A DNA stretch of 42,861 nucleotides. Origin: Acetobacter sp. (GTDB lineage Bacteria > Pseudomonadota > Alphaproteobacteria > Acetobacterales > Acetobacteraceae). Positions 8,967 to 20,118 of this stretch are shown piece by piece (the stretch's first letter is position 1; each line of letters opens with the position of its first letter). Position numbers and translations under genes: made by a program. Where the stretch lies: NCBI GenBank assembly GCA_017413025.1, contig JAFPVE010000033.1, positions 1-42,861 of the forward strand, in the 5' to 3' direction. The notes under the pieces are model-generated. The model did no database searches. It was not told the DNA's origin and saw nothing but the letters and a program-made list of their open reading frames with translations.

Positions 8967-9533
8967 GTGGTGAGCGTTGATCATAACGAGAACGCTGTTA
9001 TATGGAATCGAGAGTCTTTATCACATGGGTCAGAACAAGATGCTGTGGTACGGGGTATTACAGGTGTTTTGGCAGAAAAAGGCTTTATTATATCGAATCT
9101 TGATAAACTCGTTAATTGGGGGCGTAATGGTAGTTTATGGCCAATGACATTTGGTCTTGCTTGTTGCGCTGTGGAAATGATTCATGCTTATATGCCACGC
9201 TATGATTTGGATCGTTTTGGGATTTTTCCGCGTGGATCACCAAGACAATCTGATGTGATGATTGTGGCTGGTACCCTGACGAATAAAATGGCTCCTGCGC
9301 TGCGTCGTCTGTATGAACAAATGGCAGAACCGCGTTGGGTTATTTCCATGGGATCATGTGCGAATGGTGGAGGCTATTATCATTACTCTTATTCTGTTGT
9401 GCGTGGATGTGATCGTATTATACCCGTTGATGTTTATGTACCAGGTTGTCCACCAACGGCCGAGGCGCTACTTTATGGTATAATGTTACTTCAGAAAAAA
9501 ATCCGTCGGACGGGAACAATTCTTCGTGGCTGA
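8967..9533 (+). CDS. nuoB: NADH-quinone oxidoreductase subunit B (cluster N2)
   Basis: NuoB carries the terminal [4Fe-4S] cluster N2, which passes electrons to quinone. The four ligands are visible: the tandem Cys66-Cys67 (LACCAVE), Cys131 (GSCANGG) and Cys161 (PGCPPTAE). The 188-residue product starts at one of two adjacent GTG codons (8967 or 8970) after AAGGGGAGA; the second gives better spacing, so the start is uncertain by one residue. The gene overlaps nuoC by 8 bases. The N-terminal 35 residues before the conserved core are variable in the family. Confidence 0.96.
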   Translation: MVSVDHNENAVIWNRESLSHGSEQDAVVRGITGVLAEKGFIISNLDKLVNWGRNGSLWPMTFGLACCAVEMIHAYMPRYDLDRFGIFPRGSPRQSDVMIVAGTLTNKMAPALRRLYEQMAEPRWVISMGSCANGGGYYHYSYSVVRGCDRIIPVDVYVPGCPPTAEALLYGIMLLQKKIRRTGTILRG

Positions 9534-10164
9534 TCTTTGTTTAAATTCTAGACGGGCTGAATCGGAAGGGTATCTTGCTTCTTTGGCATTTACTTTTCTA
9601 ACAGAACAGCCTTATGTTTCGTATGGTGCGTTGGAAAAAGGAGAATTGGTTGTACGTACTATGTCTCAGTACTTATTGCCTTTTCTGGAAATATTAAAAA
9701 ACGATCCCAAATATCGTTTTGAGCAATTAATGGATATATGTGGGGTAGATTATCCGCAGCGTGCCGATCGTTTTGATGTCGTCTATAACTTGCTTTCTGT
9801 GTCTTACAATCGACGTATTCGTGTTATCGTAACAACAGATGAGGTAATACCTGTTCCTTCTGTTCACAAATTATGGCCTTGTGCGACTTGGTGGGAACGG
9901 GAATGTTATGATTTATTTGGTGTTTTATTTTCCGGGCAACCTGATTTGCGACGTATTTTAACGGATAATGGCTTTGAAGGGCATCCTTTACGTAAGGATT
10001 TTCCTTTAACAGGTTATGAAGAAGTACGTTATGATATGGGGCATAGGCGTGTTGTGAAAGAACCCGTTTCTCTTACACAAGATTTTCGTGATTTTGACTT
10101 TGTTTCTCCATGGGAAAGTGTTTTAACTTTGCCGGGGGATGAAAAAGCCCGTGAAGTTCTGTGA
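9526..10164 (+). CDS. nuoC: NADH-quinone oxidoreductase subunit C
   Basis: NuoC is a peripheral-arm subunit that docks with NuoD and NuoB and holds no cofactor. The 212-residue product contains the 30 kDa-subunit core: [13 protein letters not shown], then the signature [12 protein letters not shown] and the [20 protein letters not shown] segment. It begins with a GTG inside the end of nuoB and ends overlapping the longest possible nuoD frame, so the genes are probably translationally coupled. NuoC and NuoD are separate here, unlike the fused NuoCD of enterobacteria. Confidence 0.95.
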   Translation: MADLCLNSRRAESEGYLASLAFTFLTEQPYVSYGALEKGELVVRTMSQYLLPFLEILKNDPKYRFEQLMDICGVDYPQRADRFDVVYNLLSVSYNRRIRVIVTTDEVIPVPSVHKLWPCATWWERECYDLFGVLFSGQPDLRRILTDNGFEGHPLRKDFPLTGYEEVRYDMGHRRVVKEPVSLTQDFRDFDFVSPWESVLTLPGDEKAREVL

Positions 10165-10184
10165 AATGTGAAGAGGTCGCTCTG

Positions 10185-11471
10185 ATGATGATTGAGTCAC
10201 AGGATAAAGAGATGCTTTCGTTCGCCAAAATGGTGTTGCGAGAAGATATCCCTGAGAGTCTTCTCCCTGAAAAAAAGCTTCATGAACAGACAAATTGTGT
10301 TGTTGAAATTGATTCTCACGCTCTTAATTTTGGTCCCCAGCATCCTTCGGCGCACGGAGTGCTGCGATTAGTTCTTGAGTTGGAAGGGGAAATTGTTGCG
10401 CGTGCTGTTCCCCATATTGGTTTATTACATCGTGGTACGGAAAAGTTGATCGAACATAAAACCTATCAGAAAGCTTTGCCTTATTTTGATAGGCTTGATT
10501 ATGTTTCTCCGATGTGTCAGGAACATGTTTTTGCTTTGGCAACTGAAAAACTACTAGGTGTAGAGATTCCAGAGCGTGCAAAGTGGTTGCGTGTTTTATT
10601 TTCTGAGATTACGCGTATCCTGAACCATATTCTAAACTTGACAGCTATGGCATTGGATTGTGGGGCGGCTACACCTGCGTTATGGGGGTATGAAGAGCGT
10701 GAAAAATTGATGGAGTTTTATGAGGCAGCTTCAGGTGCACGGCTTCATGCTAATTATTTTCGTCCAGGAGGTGTGGCACGTGATATTCCATCAGATCTTG
10801 AGGAGAAAATTTCTCTCTGGACGCGTGATTTTCCAAAGTGGATTGATGCGCTTGAGGGACTTTTAACGGAAAATCGTATTTGGAAGCAGCGTACGGTTGG
10901 AATAGGTGTCTTTACAGCAGAGCAGGCGCTTGCATGGGGTTTTAGTGGTCCTTGTTTAAGAGCATCTGGTGTTCCTTGGGATCTTAGGCGTAATCAGCCT
11001 TATGATAATTATCATAAGGTTGAGTTTGAAGTGCCTGTTGCACGGCATGGTGATTGTTATGATCGTTATCTAATCCGCATTGCAGAAATGCGAGAGAGTG
11101 TGAAAATTATTGAGCAATGTTTAGATCAGATGCAACCAGGCGCTGTTAAAGTGCAGGATCCGAAATTTAGTCCCCCACGTCGGGCTGATATGAAACAATC
11201 AATGGAGGCTTTAATCCATCACTTTAAATTATTTAGTGAAGGTTATCACGTTCCTCATGGAGCGACTTATACAGCCGTAGAAAGCCCGAAAGGTGAGCTT
11301 GCTGTTTATCTTGTTTCTGATGGCACGAATAGACCTTATCGATGTAAAATTCGTCCGACAGGTTTTGCTCATCTTCAAGCAATAGATGAGCTTTCTCGAC
11401 GAGGGATGCTGGCTGATATGGTGGCTATTATAGGCTCGCTTGATCTTGTGTTTGGAGAAGTAGATCGATGA
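10185..11471 (+). CDS. nuoD: NADH-quinone oxidoreductase subunit D
   Basis: NuoD is the 49 kDa-type subunit lining the quinone-binding cavity. The core begins with [12 protein letters not shown], which carries the conserved histidine loop, followed by [13 protein letters not shown] and the [10 protein letters not shown] segment; the C-terminus ends in the typical [12 protein letters not shown] prefer ATG 10185 (428 residues), 8 bases after AAGAGG; a GTG at 10161 overlapping the nuoC stop gives 436 residues. Either way about 35-45 residues precede the conserved core, longer than is common for NuoD. It overlaps nuoE by 4 bases (ATGA). Confidence 0.95.
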   Translation: MMIESQDKEMLSFAKMVLREDIPESLLPEKKLHEQTNCVVEIDSHALNFGPQHPSAHGVLRLVLELEGEIVARAVPHIGLLHRGTEKLIEHKTYQKALPYFDRLDYVSPMCQEHVFALATEKLLGVEIPERAKWLRVLFSEITRILNHILNLTAMALDCGAATPALWGYEEREKLMEFYEAASGARLHANYFRPGGVARDIPSDLEEKISLWTRDFPKWIDALEGLLTENRIWKQRTVGIGVFTAEQALAWGFSGPCLRASGVPWDLRRNQPYDNYHKVEFEVPVARHGDCYDRYLIRIAEMRESVKIIEQCLDQMQPGAVKVQDPKFSPPRRADMKQSMEALIHHFKLFSEGYHVPHGATYTAVESPKGELAVYLVSDGTNRPYRCKIRPTGFAHLQAIDELSRRGMLADMVAIIGSLDLVFGEVDR

Positions 11472-12103
11472 ATTCTGCTTGGGTACCCCCGCCACAACCT
11501 AATGACTTTGTTTTTGATGTAGAGTCTGAATCTGAAATAGCCGTTGTGTTGAAAAAATATCCGACTGAACGTAAAGCGAGTGCTGTTATGCCTTTGCTTT
11601 ATATTGCTCAAAAGCAAATGGGCAGACGTACAGGGAGTGCTTGGATTCCTTTACAGGCTATGAATGAAATTGCTAAACGCTTAGAAATGGCACCTATTCG
11701 TGTTTACGAGGTAGCGTCTTTTTATACGATGTTTAATAAACGTCCGATTGGTCGTTATCATCTACAAGTTTGCACAACGACACCTTGTTGGTTGCGTGGA
11801 TCTGATGAAGTAGTCTCTACATGTAAACATGAGACGGGTATTAACCATTTTGGTGAAACAAGTGCAGATGGTTTGTTTACATTGACTGAAGTTGAATGTT
11901 TAGGAGCGTGTGCTAATGCACCTATTCTTCAAGTTGATGATGATTTTTATGAAGATATGGATGCTGATAGTGTGCAGAAGTTGATTGCAGAGTTACGATC
12001 CGGGAAAAAGCCTACTCCTGGTCCTAGGGTGGATCGTTTGAATTCTGCCCCAGAAGGGGGACGTAAAACGCTTTTGACTGTTGCTACTCCGTCGGATAAG
12101 TAA
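11468..12103 (+). CDS. nuoE: NADH-quinone oxidoreductase subunit E ([2Fe-2S] N1a)
   Basis: NuoE is the 24 kDa-type subunit of the NADH-oxidising module, holding the [2Fe-2S] cluster N1a. The thioredoxin-like domain shows its four ligands: Cys102 and Cys107 (VCTTTPCWL), then Cys144 and Cys148 (ECLGAC). The 211-residue product starts at the ATGA overlap with nuoD. The C-terminal 40 residues after the core ([11 protein letters not shown] onward) are a flexible tail of the kind seen in alphaproteobacterial NuoE. nuoF follows after a few bases. Confidence 0.96.
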   Translation: MNSAWVPPPQPNDFVFDVESESEIAVVLKKYPTERKASAVMPLLYIAQKQMGRRTGSAWIPLQAMNEIAKRLEMAPIRVYEVASFYTMFNKRPIGRYHLQVCTTTPCWLRGSDEVVSTCKHETGINHFGETSADGLFTLTEVECLGACANAPILQVDDDFYEDMDADSVQKLIAELRSGKKPTPGPRVDRLNSAPEGGRKTLLTVATPSDK

Positions 12104-12115
12104 GAGAGGGTGCAT

Positions 12116-13420
12116 ATGTTGCAAGATAAAGATCGGATCTTTACCAATTTGTATGGGCAGGATGATTGGCGTCTTGCAGGTGCACGTAAAAGAGGGGATT
12201 GGGATAATACAGCTGCTATTCTTGCTAAAGGGCGTGAGGCTATCATTGCGGAAGTAAAGGCTTCTGGCTTGCGTGGCCGCGGAGGTGCAGGCTTTTCTAC
12301 AGGTATGAAGTGGTCATTTATGCCTAAAAAATTTGATGCTAGACCTCACTATCTGGTGATTAACGGAGACGAGTCAGAGCCGGGTACTTGTAAAGATCGT
12401 GAAATATTACGACATGATCCGCATAAACTTATTGAAAGTGCATTAATTGCCTCATTTGCTATAGGGGCACATACTTCTTATATTTACATTAGGGGTGAGT
12501 TTTATCGTGAGGCGGAGCATCTTCAAATAGCGATTGATGAAGCCTATGAGGCAGGTTTATTAGGAAAAAATGCAGCTGGTACCGGGTGGGATTTTGATTT
12601 TTTTATTCATCGTGGTGCTGGGGCTTATATTTGTGGTGAAGAAACAGCATTATTAGAGAGTTTAGAGGGTAAAAAAGGACAGCCTCGTATGAAACCGCCT
12701 TTTCCAGCAGGAATGGGGTTATATGGATGTCCGACAACGGTTAATAATGTTGAAAGTATTGCTGTTACTTCTACGATTTTACGCCGTGGTGCCTCGTGGT
12801 TTGCAGGTCTTGGTCGTCCGAATAACACGGGTACAAAACTTATGGCAATCTCAGGACATGTGAATACGCCTTGTGTGTTTGAAGAAGAATTGGGGGTTCC
12901 GCTTAAGGATGTTATCGAAAAACATGGTGGTGGTGTTCGTGGAGGATGGGATAATTTATTAGCCGTTATTCCGGGTGGATGTTCTGTACCGTTGTTGCCA
13001 AAATCTATTTGTGAAACGGTTTTAATGGATTATGACAGTTTACGGGACGAACATTCTGCACTAGGGACGGCGTGTATGATTGTCATGGATAAATCGACAG
13101 ATATTGTCAAAGCTATTGCACGTTTCTCTAAATTTTTTAAGCACGAAAGCTGTGGTCAGTGTACGCCTTGTCGTGAGGGGACAGGATGGATGATGCGTAT
13201 TATGGATCGTATCGTTGAAGGTAGAGCAGAGGTTGAAGAGATTGATATGCTTGAGCAGATTACACATCAAATCGAAGGGCATACTATTTGTGCGTTGGGT
13301 GATGCTGCGGCATGGCCTATTCAAGGATTAATCCGGCATTTTCGTCCGGAAATGGAAGCACGTATTCAACAGTATAAAGCTAGGCAAAAAGAGACAAATT
13401 CAACACATATGTTAGGGTGA
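12116..13420 (+). CDS. nuoF: NADH-quinone oxidoreductase subunit F (FMN, NADH site)
   Basis: NuoF binds NADH and FMN and carries [4Fe-4S] cluster N3. The 434-residue product (from ATG 12116) has the FMN/NADH glycine-rich motif [10 protein letters not shown] at 54-63, the second nucleotide motif [17 protein letters not shown], and the cluster ligands Cys346, Cys349, Cys352 (SCGQCTPC) and Cys392 (HTICALGD). I chose ATG 12116 because AGAGGG at 12105-12110 is well placed; a GTG at 12110 would overlap that site. It lies between nuoE and nuoG. Confidence 0.96.
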   Translation: MLQDKDRIFTNLYGQDDWRLAGARKRGDWDNTAAILAKGREAIIAEVKASGLRGRGGAGFSTGMKWSFMPKKFDARPHYLVINGDESEPGTCKDREILRHDPHKLIESALIASFAIGAHTSYIYIRGEFYREAEHLQIAIDEAYEAGLLGKNAAGTGWDFDFFIHRGAGAYICGEETALLESLEGKKGQPRMKPPFPAGMGLYGCPTTVNNVESIAVTSTILRRGASWFAGLGRPNNTGTKLMAISGHVNTPCVFEEELGVPLKDVIEKHGGGVRGGWDNLLAVIPGGCSVPLLPKSICETVLMDYDSLRDEHSALGTACMIVMDKSTDIVKAIARFSKFFKHESCGQCTPCREGTGWMMRIMDRIVEGRAEVEEIDMLEQITHQIEGHTICALGDAAAWPIQGLIRHFRPEMEARIQQYKARQKETNSTHMLG

Positions 13421-13445
13421 TGTTGTTTCGGTGTACGAGGTAAAA

Positions 13446-15512
13446 ATGGTAAGGGTAATTGTTGATGGCACGACTATAGAGGTTCCTTCTGGTTCTAGTG
13501 TGCTTCAAGCCTGTGAAGCAGCTGGAAAGGAAATTCCTCGTTTCTGTTATCATGAGCGTTTGTCTGTTGCTGGGAATTGTCGTATGTGTCTTGTTCAGAT
13601 AGCACGTGCGCCTAAACTTGTTGCCTCATGTGGTTTTCCTGTATCAGAAGGAATGGAGGTATTTACTGATACAGAGGTGGTTCGTCGTGCTCGCCGTTCT
13701 GTCATGGAGTTTTTACTTATTAATCATCCACTTGATTGCCCAATTTGTGATCAAGGTGGCGAGTGTGATTTACAAGATCAAGCTTATGGATATGGTGCCG
13801 GAATTTCTCGCTATCGGGAGGAAAAACGTGCTGTAACTGATAAAAATTTAGGTCCTCTTATTAAAACTGTTATGACACGTTGTATTCAGTGTACACGGTG
13901 TGTTCGTTTTTGTACAGAAGTGGCGGGTACTCCTGATTTGGGTCTAGTATCACGAGGTGAAAATGCTGAAATTACCACTTATGTAGAAAAAACTCTTACA
14001 TCGGAACTCTCTGGTAATTTGATAGATGTGTGTCCTGTTGGTGCCTTGACAGCCAAACCTATAGCGTTTCGCGCGCGCGCTTGGGAATATAAAAAGACTG
14101 ATAGTATTGATGTTATGGACGCTTTGGGGACCAATATCCAAATTCATGCGCGTGCTGGGGAAGTGATGCGCATTGTTCCTCGTGTGAATGATTCTGTTAA
14201 TGAAGAATGGCTATCAGATAAAGGACGTTTTTCTTTTGATGGGTTGAAGAAGAAACGTCTTGATCATCCTTGGGTACGTGTTCACGATTCGTTAATTCCT
14301 GTACCATGGAAAGATGCTTTTATTGCTCTTGCGTGTCGTTTAAAAGACACCTCGGCTGATAAAGTTGGAGCTATTGCAGGTGATTTGTGTGATGTAGAGT
14401 GCCTTTGTGCGTTGAAAGATCTTTTTACGGCATTTGGTTCTTCCAATTTTGATTGTCGGCAAGACGGTGCATGGTATGACACAAGGAGTCGTTCGGGTTA
14501 TCTCTTTAATAGTGGTATAACAGGTATAGACCAAGCAGATGCTCTTCTTCTTGTAGGAAGTATGCCTCGGCATGAAGCGCCTGTTCTTAATGCAAGAATA
14601 CGTAGACGTTTTCTTGAGTTGGGGCGTGGAAAATTCCCAGTAGGTGTTATAGGGGATCTAGCAGCAGATTTAACATATGCGGCGGATGTTATTGGAACGG
14701 GTCCTGATGTTTTAGAGCGTTTGCTTGAAGGTAAACATCCTTTTGCTGAAGTTTTAAAAAAAGCACATAATCCTATGATTATTGTAGGACATTCTGCATT
14801 AGTTCGCTCTGATGCACCGAGAATTTATAGTTTATGTAAACAACTTGCAGAATCATGTGGAGCGTTAACACCTGAATGGCGTGCTTTGAATGTGTTACAT
14901 ACTGCGGCCTCACGTGTTGGTGGATTGGATATAGGCTTTTTGCCGGGAGAGCGGGGTCTCTCAACAAAGGCGATGTTACGTGGCGGTGTCGATATACTTT
15001 GGCTTCTTGGTGCTGATGATTTGCCGATAGATGTTATACCGGAAGAGACATTTGTCGTGTATCAAGGGCATCACGGAGATCGTGCAGCTCATCGTGCAAA
15101 TATTATTCTTCCTGCTGCCGCTTATACGGAAAAGTCGGGCACTTATGTTAATATGGCGGGGCACGTTCAACGAGCGTTTCGTGCTGTGTTTGCTCCTGGT
15201 GAAGCGCGTGAAGATTGGCGTATTATTCGTGCTTTTTCAGAGGTGATCGGCTATACATTACCCTATGATACACTTGAACAGATCCGTGATCGTATGGCTG
15301 AAGTAAACCCGGTTTTTGCTATTGATGGAAAGAAAGGATCTTCTAATCTTTCTCAACATTCAGTGACTTCTGTTATAGATGAGTCCATGACATTGCTAGA
15401 TGAACCCTTTCAACCCATTATACAAGATTATTATCTAACAAATTCCATAAGTCGTGCTAGTCAGATCATGGCTGAGTGTTCAGCAGTATATAGATTGCGT
15501 GCGATGGAGTAA
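13446..15512 (+). CDS. nuoG: NADH-quinone oxidoreductase subunit G
   Basis: NuoG is the 75 kDa-type subunit with several iron-sulfur clusters linking NuoF to the Q module. The N-terminal domain shows the [2Fe-2S] ligands Cys34, Cys45, Cys48 and Cys62, the His94-Cys98-Cys101-Cys107 set for the N5 cluster, and CIQCTRC at 146-152 with a later Cys in [12 protein letters not shown] for N4. The remainder is the molybdopterin-oxidoreductase-like domain without cofactor use. I take ATG 13446 (688 residues, start MVRVIVDG) because it matches the usual family start and has ACGAGG upstream; GTG 13431 would add five residues. Confidence 0.95.
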   Translation: MVRVIVDGTTIEVPSGSSVLQACEAAGKEIPRFCYHERLSVAGNCRMCLVQIARAPKLVASCGFPVSEGMEVFTDTEVVRRARRSVMEFLLINHPLDCPICDQGGECDLQDQAYGYGAGISRYREEKRAVTDKNLGPLIKTVMTRCIQCTRCVRFCTEVAGTPDLGLVSRGENAEITTYVEKTLTSELSGNLIDVCPVGALTAKPIAFRARAWEYKKTDSIDVMDALGTNIQIHARAGEVMRIVPRVNDSVNEEWLSDKGRFSFDGLKKKRLDHPWVRVHDSLIPVPWKDAFIALACRLKDTSADKVGAIAGDLCDVECLCALKDLFTAFGSSNFDCRQDGAWYDTRSRSGYLFNSGITGIDQADALLLVGSMPRHEAPVLNARIRRRFLELGRGKFPVGVIGDLAADLTYAADVIGTGPDVLERLLEGKHPFAEVLKKAHNPMIIVGHSALVRSDAPRIYSLCKQLAESCGALTPEWRALNVLHTAASRVGGLDIGFLPGERGLSTKAMLRGGVDILWLLGADDLPIDVIPEETFVVYQGHHGDRAAHRANIILPAAAYTEKSGTYVNMAGHVQRAFRAVFAPGEAREDWRIIRAFSEVIGYTLPYDTLEQIRDRMAEVNPVFAIDGKKGSSNLSQHSVTSVIDESMTLLDEPFQPIIQDYYLTNSISRASQIMAECSAVYRLRAME

Positions 15513-15516
15513 AAAT

Positions 15517-16545
15517 ATGGAACAGTTTTTCTATCATACGCTTATAGGGCAGATTTGTTTAATGTTGCTAGAGACATTGGCAGTATTAGTGCCGTTGTTA
15601 ATTGCTGTAGCTTATTTGACTTATATGGAGCGTAAGGTAATGGCTGCTATGCAATGGCGACGGGGTCCTAATGTTAATGGTCCCTTTGGTTTGTTGCAAG
15701 CTTTTGCTGACGCGATTAAACTCATTATGAAAGAAACAGTAATTCCTGCTGGGTCCAATAGAGCTTTGTTTTTATTCGCGCCGTTTTTGACTTTTTCGCT
15801 TGCTATGGCAGCTTGGGCAGTAATTCCAACAGGGAATGGTTTAGCAGTTGCCAATATTAATGTAGGTATTCTTTATCTTTTAGCGATTTCTTCTTTAGGG
15901 GTTTATGGTATTTTATTTGCAGGGTGGGCATCTAACTCAAAATATGCTCTTTTAGGCGGCTTGCGTTCAGCGGCGCAGATGATTTCTTATGAAGTGTCTA
16001 TAGGCGTTGTTATTATTTCTGTGTTGTTAGCTGTTGGTAGTTTAAATCTTAATGATATAGTTTTAGCTCAGCGGCATGTGTGGTTTTGTCTCCCTATGTT
16101 TCCAATGTTTGTGGTTTTCTTTATTTCAGCATTGGCGGAGACAAATCGGGCACCGTTTGATCTTCCTGAAGGTGAGAGTGAGCTTGTAGCAGGTTTCTTT
16201 GTTGAATATTCATCTCTTGCGTTTGGTTTGTTTTTTCTTGGTGAGTATGCCAACATGATTTTGATGTCTGCTATGGTGAGTATATTGTTTTTAGGGGGGT
16301 GGTTACCCCCACTAGAGATGGCACCTTTAACGTGGATACCTGGACCACTATGGCTGGTTTTTAAGATTATATTTTGTTTGTTTGTATTTATTTGGGTGCG
16401 TGTGACTTTTCCGCGTTATCGTTATGACCAGTTGATGCGTTTGGGATGGAAGGTTTTTTTACCTTTTTCTTTACTTTGGATGGTAGGAACAGCAGGTTTT
16501 CTGATGGCAATGGGTTGGTTACCGCATGCAGGGGGTGTGATCTAA
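15517..16545 (+). CDS. nuoH: NADH-quinone oxidoreductase subunit H
   Basis: NuoH forms the membrane side of the quinone chamber and joins the two arms of complex I. The 342-residue product has eight or so transmembrane helices and the diagnostic loop [18 protein letters not shown] near the N-terminus, plus the acidic loop [21 protein letters not shown] that lines the E-channel. The frame is open further upstream, but ATG 15517 is the start: it lies 5 bases after the nuoG stop with GGAG 7 bases before it. The stop overlaps the nuoI start (TAATG). Confidence 0.96.
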   Translation: MEQFFYHTLIGQICLMLLETLAVLVPLLIAVAYLTYMERKVMAAMQWRRGPNVNGPFGLLQAFADAIKLIMKETVIPAGSNRALFLFAPFLTFSLAMAAWAVIPTGNGLAVANINVGILYLLAISSLGVYGILFAGWASNSKYALLGGLRSAAQMISYEVSIGVVIISVLLAVGSLNLNDIVLAQRHVWFCLPMFPMFVVFFISALAETNRAPFDLPEGESELVAGFFVEYSSLAFGLFFLGEYANMILMSAMVSILFLGGWLPPLEMAPLTWIPGPLWLVFKIIFCLFVFIWVRVTFPRYRYDQLMRLGWKVFLPFSLLWMVGTAGFLMAMGWLPHAGGVI

Positions 16546-17033
16546 TGGCTGCCTTAGGTACGACTCTACGATCTTTTCTGCTAAAAGAATTATTGGCAGG
16601 TATGGCTTCAACTTTTAGAATGATGTTTCGTCCTAAAGCAACGTTGAATTATCCTTACGAAAAAGGACCGTTGTCACATCGATTTCGTGGTGAGCATGCT
16701 TTGCGTCGTTATCCTAATGGAGAAGAGCGTTGTATTGCTTGTAAATTATGTGAGGCTACATGTCCTGCTGAAGCTATTACAATTGAAGCACAAGAACGTG
16801 ATGACGGCTCTCGCCGTACAGTTCGGTATGATATTGATATGACGAGATGTATCTATTGTGGTTTGTGCGAAGAAGCTTGTCCTGTAGATGCGATTGTTGA
16901 GGGTCCAAATTACGAGTTTGCAACAGAAACACGTGAAGAACTTATGTATGATAAGGAGAAGCTTTTAGCTAATGGAGATCGATGGGAGGCTTTGTTGGCG
17001 CGAAGGCTTAAACTTGATGTACAATATCGTTGA
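16545..17033 (+). CDS. nuoI: NADH-quinone oxidoreductase subunit I (two [4Fe-4S])
   Basis: NuoI is the ferredoxin-like subunit carrying clusters N6a and N6b on the way to N2. Both motifs are complete in the 162-residue product: Cys63, Cys66, Cys69 and Cys73 ([12 protein letters not shown]), and Cys102, Cys105, Cys108 and Cys112 ([12 protein letters not shown]). The frame extends upstream inside nuoH, but the ATG at 16545, which shares a base with the nuoH stop, gives the usual family length. It is followed by nuoJ. Confidence 0.96.
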   Translation: MAALGTTLRSFLLKELLAGMASTFRMMFRPKATLNYPYEKGPLSHRFRGEHALRRYPNGEERCIACKLCEATCPAEAITIEAQERDDGSRRTVRYDIDMTRCIYCGLCEEACPVDAIVEGPNYEFATETREELMYDKEKLLANGDRWEALLARRLKLDVQYR

Positions 17034-17072
17034 TTGGATAAAAGTGATGTTAAGGCAAAAGGTTGCTTCTCT

Positions 17073-17798
17073 ATGATAGCACAGTTGTTTTTTTATATTT
17101 TTGTTGGGATATTACTGTTTTCCGCTGCTATGGTTATTACGGTACGTAATCCTGTGCATTCTATTTTGTTTCTTATTTTAGGCTTTTTTAATGCTGCAGG
17201 TCTTTTTCTGATTGCGGGTGCCGAGTTTTTAGCAATGCTTCTTATTATTGTTTATGTTGGTGCAATAGCGGTATTGTTTTTATTCGTCGTTATGATGTTA
17301 GATATTGATTTTAGCAGTTTGCGTGAAGGGGCTCAAAAACATGCGGCTTTAGGGCTTTGTTTGGGGTTGGTGCTTTTACTCGAGTTGTGGATGGCGTTGA
17401 GTCATTGGAAGGTGCTACCCACAGATTCTAATGCGTCATTAACAACAAATGTTCAGCATTTGACAAATACAGAAGCACTTGGGACACTTGTGTATACGCA
17501 TTATGTTCTGTTATTTCAAGCATGTGGTATTGTGTTGTTGGTTGCGATGATGGGGGCGATTACATTAACACTGCGTGATCATTCGACAAGTCGTCGTCAG
17601 AATGTCGCACGTCAGCATGTTCGCAAAGCGGCAGATACATTGGAGCTTACAACAGTGCAACTTGGTGAAAGCGTTATAGAGCATGGTGGCGTTTTGCGGC
17701 CTAAAGGTTCATATAATGAGATTGCTGCACCAGGTTCTTATGGTCTTGATATTAAAGAATCTGAATACCTACAAAATAAAGAGGAGAAAGGGGAATGA
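17073..17798 (+). CDS. nuoJ: NADH-quinone oxidoreductase subunit J
   Basis: NuoJ is a five-helix membrane subunit next to NuoA, NuoK and NuoH. The product shows the conserved helix-3 region with [26 protein letters not shown] split over two motifs ([16 protein letters not shown] and [13 protein letters not shown]), including the pi-bulge segment central to coupling. I place the start at ATG 17073 (241 residues, [10 protein letters not shown]); an in-frame TTG at 17034 adds 13 polar residues and lacks a ribosome binding site. The C-terminal 60 residues are hydrophilic and longer than in many NuoJ proteins. It overlaps nuoK (ATGA). Confidence 0.93.
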   Translation: MIAQLFFYIFVGILLFSAAMVITVRNPVHSILFLILGFFNAAGLFLIAGAEFLAMLLIIVYVGAIAVLFLFVVMMLDIDFSSLREGAQKHAALGLCLGLVLLLELWMALSHWKVLPTDSNASLTTNVQHLTNTEALGTLVYTHYVLLFQACGIVLLVAMMGAITLTLRDHSTSRRQNVARQHVRKAADTLELTTVQLGESVIEHGGVLRPKGSYNEIAAPGSYGLDIKESEYLQNKEEKGE

Positions 17799-18118
17799 AC
17801 CCAACTCTTGCAGCTATTGGACTTGGTCCGTATTTGTTTGTTAGCGCTGTTCTGTTGGTGTTAGGCGTGTTAGGTATTTTTTTGAACAGGAAGAACGTAA
17901 TTATTTTGCTAATGGCATTAGAGTTGATTTTATTGTCCGCAAATCTTAACCTTATAGCGTTTTCTTCTGCTTTAGGGGATTTGTCTGGTCAGGTTATGGT
18001 TCTTTTCGTTTTGACTATTGCAGCGGCAGAAGCTGCTATTGGTCTTGCCATTGTCACCGTTTATTTCCGAAACCGTGGTTCTATTCAAGTTGAAGATATT
18101 ACGATGATGAAAGGCTGA
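17795..18118 (+). CDS. nuoK: NADH-quinone oxidoreductase subunit K
   Basis: NuoK is a three-helix membrane subunit related to MrpC and contributes two buried glutamates to the proton path. The 107-residue product has these at Glu43 ([14 protein letters not shown]) and Glu79 ([12 protein letters not shown]), with the conserved RKN loop at 32-34. The start overlaps the nuoJ stop and follows GAGGAGAAAGGGG, a strong ribosome binding site. The gene is normal and leads into nuoL 7 bases after its stop. Confidence 0.97.
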   Translation: MNPTLAAIGLGPYLFVSAVLLVLGVLGIFLNRKNVIILLMALELILLSANLNLIAFSSALGDLSGQVMVLFVLTIAAAEAAIGLAIVTVYFRNRGSIQVEDITMMKG

Positions 18119-18125
18119 ACGTGCC

Positions 18126-20066
18126 ATGCAGACCGATTCTATATTGTTCACAACAGCGGTTCTTATGCCATTGGTAGGTTCTGTTATCGCTGGTCTTTTT
18201 GGTCGTTTAATTGGGGATATCTTATCACAGGTTGTGACGTTATTGTGCATGACTGTCGCGAGTTTGTGTGGTTTTATTGCATTGTACGATGCTTGGAAGG
18301 CTGGCTTTCCTCATCTTACGGTACATCTGGCAGAATGGCTACATGCAGGTGGCTTCAATGCGGCATGGACCTTGCGCTTTGATACCCTTTCTGTGAGTAT
18401 GGCGTCCATGGTTTTGTGTGTGTCTTTGCTTGTGCATTTTTACAGCGTTGGGTACATGAGCCATGAGACGATGCCAACCTATCGATTCTTTTCATATCTT
18501 TCTTTGTTTACATTTGCCATGCTCATGTTGGCCTCTTCTAATAACCTTATTCAGCTCTTTTTTGGATGGGAGGGTGTTGGTCTTCTCAGTTATTTACTTG
18601 TAGGTTATTGGTATGATCGTCCTTCTGCTTTGGCTGCGGCTGTGAAGGCTTTTGTTGTTAATCGTGTGGCAGATTTGTTTTTTATCGTTGGTATCGGATT
18701 GGTGTATGTTTTATTTCATTCGGTACAATATGATACCATTTTCGCCGCAGTGCCTCATGTATTGACGACGTCTTATACAATGTGTGGTATATCTTTTCGT
18801 ATGCTTGAAGTTGTCTGTTTCTTGCTTTTTGTTGGAGCAATGGGTAAGTCAGCACAGCTGTTTTTGCATACATGGTTGCCGGATGCAATGGAGGGTCCTA
18901 CACCTGTTTCTGCGTTGATTCACGCTGCGACCATGGTTACTGCAGGTGTTTTTCTTATGGCAAGGATGTCTCCACTGTTAGAATATGCACCTAACACACG
19001 TATCATTGTCCTTATTATTGGTGCGTCGACATGTTTCTTTGCCGCTTCTGTAGGTATGGTGCAACCTGATATTAAACGAACAATAGCTTATTCGACCTGT
19101 TCTCAGCTTGGCTACATGTTTGCTGCAGTGGGGGTTGGTGCTTACCAAATTGCAATGTTCCATTTAACGACACATGCTTTTTTTAAGGCGTTGTTGTTTC
19201 TCTCAGCAGGTTCTGTTATCCATGCTATGCATGATGAGCAGAATATGTTTCGTATGGGGGGGTTATGGAAAAAAATGCCACTAACTTATATCTCCATGTG
19301 GGCTGGGAGTCTAGCTCTTGCTGGTGTGTTTCCCTTTTCTGGGTATTGGTCAAAAGATGCGATACTTGGTGCTTTATGGGAGTCAGGGACAACGTGGAGT
19401 CATTACGGTTGGATATTAGGTACTAGTACAGCGTTTTTAACGGCATTTTATAGTTGGCGTTTGATTTTTCTGGTATTTCATGGTCGTGCGGCTGATGAGC
19501 ATGCTTTTAGTCAAGCTCATGAAAGTCCTGCAATTATGACAGTTCCCTTACTGATCCTTTCGCTTGGTGCTGCTGTGGTAGGCTTTTTGCTTGCACCGTT
19601 TTATATCGGGAAATATCAGTTGGCTTTTTGGAACGGATCTATTTTTAATGCTGTGACTGACAAGATTATGGAACAATTCGATCATACTTCGACACTCATT
19701 TCGCTCTTACCTTCTGTAGCGGGTCTGTCTGGTATTGCTTTAGCTGCTTGGTTTTATATTATTAGCCCTGAAATACCAAAAGCTTTGGCAAAAGCAACTG
19801 GTCCTTTGTATACTTTCCTGCTTAAAAAATGGTATTTCGATGAGCTTTATGACTTCATTTTTGTTCGTCCATATGCCGTTTTAGCTCGCCTTCTATGGAA
19901 ACGAGGTGATGATACTGTCGTAAAAGGTTTGTCTGTAGAAGCTGCTCGTGCAACATTTTTAAGTGCATTGGGGGCTATTAGATTGCAGACGGGCTCTATA
20001 GCAACATATGCTTTTACTATATTGGCAGGTTTGTTGTTCTTTTTGACCGTAGCTCTATGTAGATAG
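18126..20066 (+). CDS. nuoL: NADH-quinone oxidoreductase subunit L
   Basis: NuoL is the distal antiporter-like subunit of the complex I membrane arm. The 646-residue product is full length. It has the channel glutamate in FFGWEGVGLLSYLL, the lysine in GAMGKSAQLFLHTWLPDAMEGPTPVSALIHAATMVTAG (split: GKSAQLF and HTWLPDAMEGPTP), the second-half segment IKRTIAYSTCSQLGYM, and the C-terminal extension with KKWYFDELYDF that forms the lateral helix. It is therefore a single NuoL, not an L-M fusion. The next gene should be nuoM, but the sequence goes to nuoN after 51 bases. Confidence 0.96.
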   Translation: MQTDSILFTTAVLMPLVGSVIAGLFGRLIGDILSQVVTLLCMTVASLCGFIALYDAWKAGFPHLTVHLAEWLHAGGFNAAWTLRFDTLSVSMASMVLCVSLLVHFYSVGYMSHETMPTYRFFSYLSLFTFAMLMLASSNNLIQLFFGWEGVGLLSYLLVGYWYDRPSALAAAVKAFVVNRVADLFFIVGIGLVYVLFHSVQYDTIFAAVPHVLTTSYTMCGISFRMLEVVCFLLFVGAMGKSAQLFLHTWLPDAMEGPTPVSALIHAATMVTAGVFLMARMSPLLEYAPNTRIIVLIIGASTCFFAASVGMVQPDIKRTIAYSTCSQLGYMFAAVGVGAYQIAMFHLTTHAFFKALLFLSAGSVIHAMHDEQNMFRMGGLWKKMPLTYISMWAGSLALAGVFPFSGYWSKDAILGALWESGTTWSHYGWILGTSTAFLTAFYSWRLIFLVFHGRAADEHAFSQAHESPAIMTVPLLILSLGAAVVGFLLAPFYIGKYQLAFWNGSIFNAVTDKIMEQFDHTSTLISLLPSVAGLSGIALAAWFYIISPEIPKALAKATGPLYTFLLKKWYFDELYDFIFVRPYAVLARLLWKRGDDTVVKGLSVEAARATFLSALGAIRLQTGSIATYAFTILAGLLFFLTVALCR

Positions 20067-20076
20067 AGGGTATGTG

Positions 20077-20118
20077 ATGTGTAATATTCTTTCCTTCTTT
20101 TTACGGAGTGCTACCTAA
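20077..20118 (+). pseudogene. 13-codon open frame in the place of nuoM; possible deletion remnant
   Basis: Between nuoL and nuoN there is a short frame from ATG 20077 to a TAA at 20116-20118. It is preceded by GAGGG (20066-20070, 6 bases before the ATG) and its stop overlaps the nuoN ATG as TAATG, the same junction type used at nuoH-nuoI. The encoded peptide is MCNILSFFLRSAT. This is what an in-frame deletion of nuoM that kept its start and its coupled stop might leave. The peptide is too short to prove descent from NuoM; it may be chance. Confidence 0.25.

Noticed and set aside
13606-13836. 76-codon plus-strand frame inside nuoG
   Set aside because: It lies wholly within the well-conserved iron-sulfur region of nuoG in another frame and has no ribosome binding site or family resemblance.
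18126-20066. NuoL as an L-M fusion that would explain the missing nuoM
   Set aside because: The 646-residue protein has one antiporter core and the NuoL lateral-helix extension; there is no second core.
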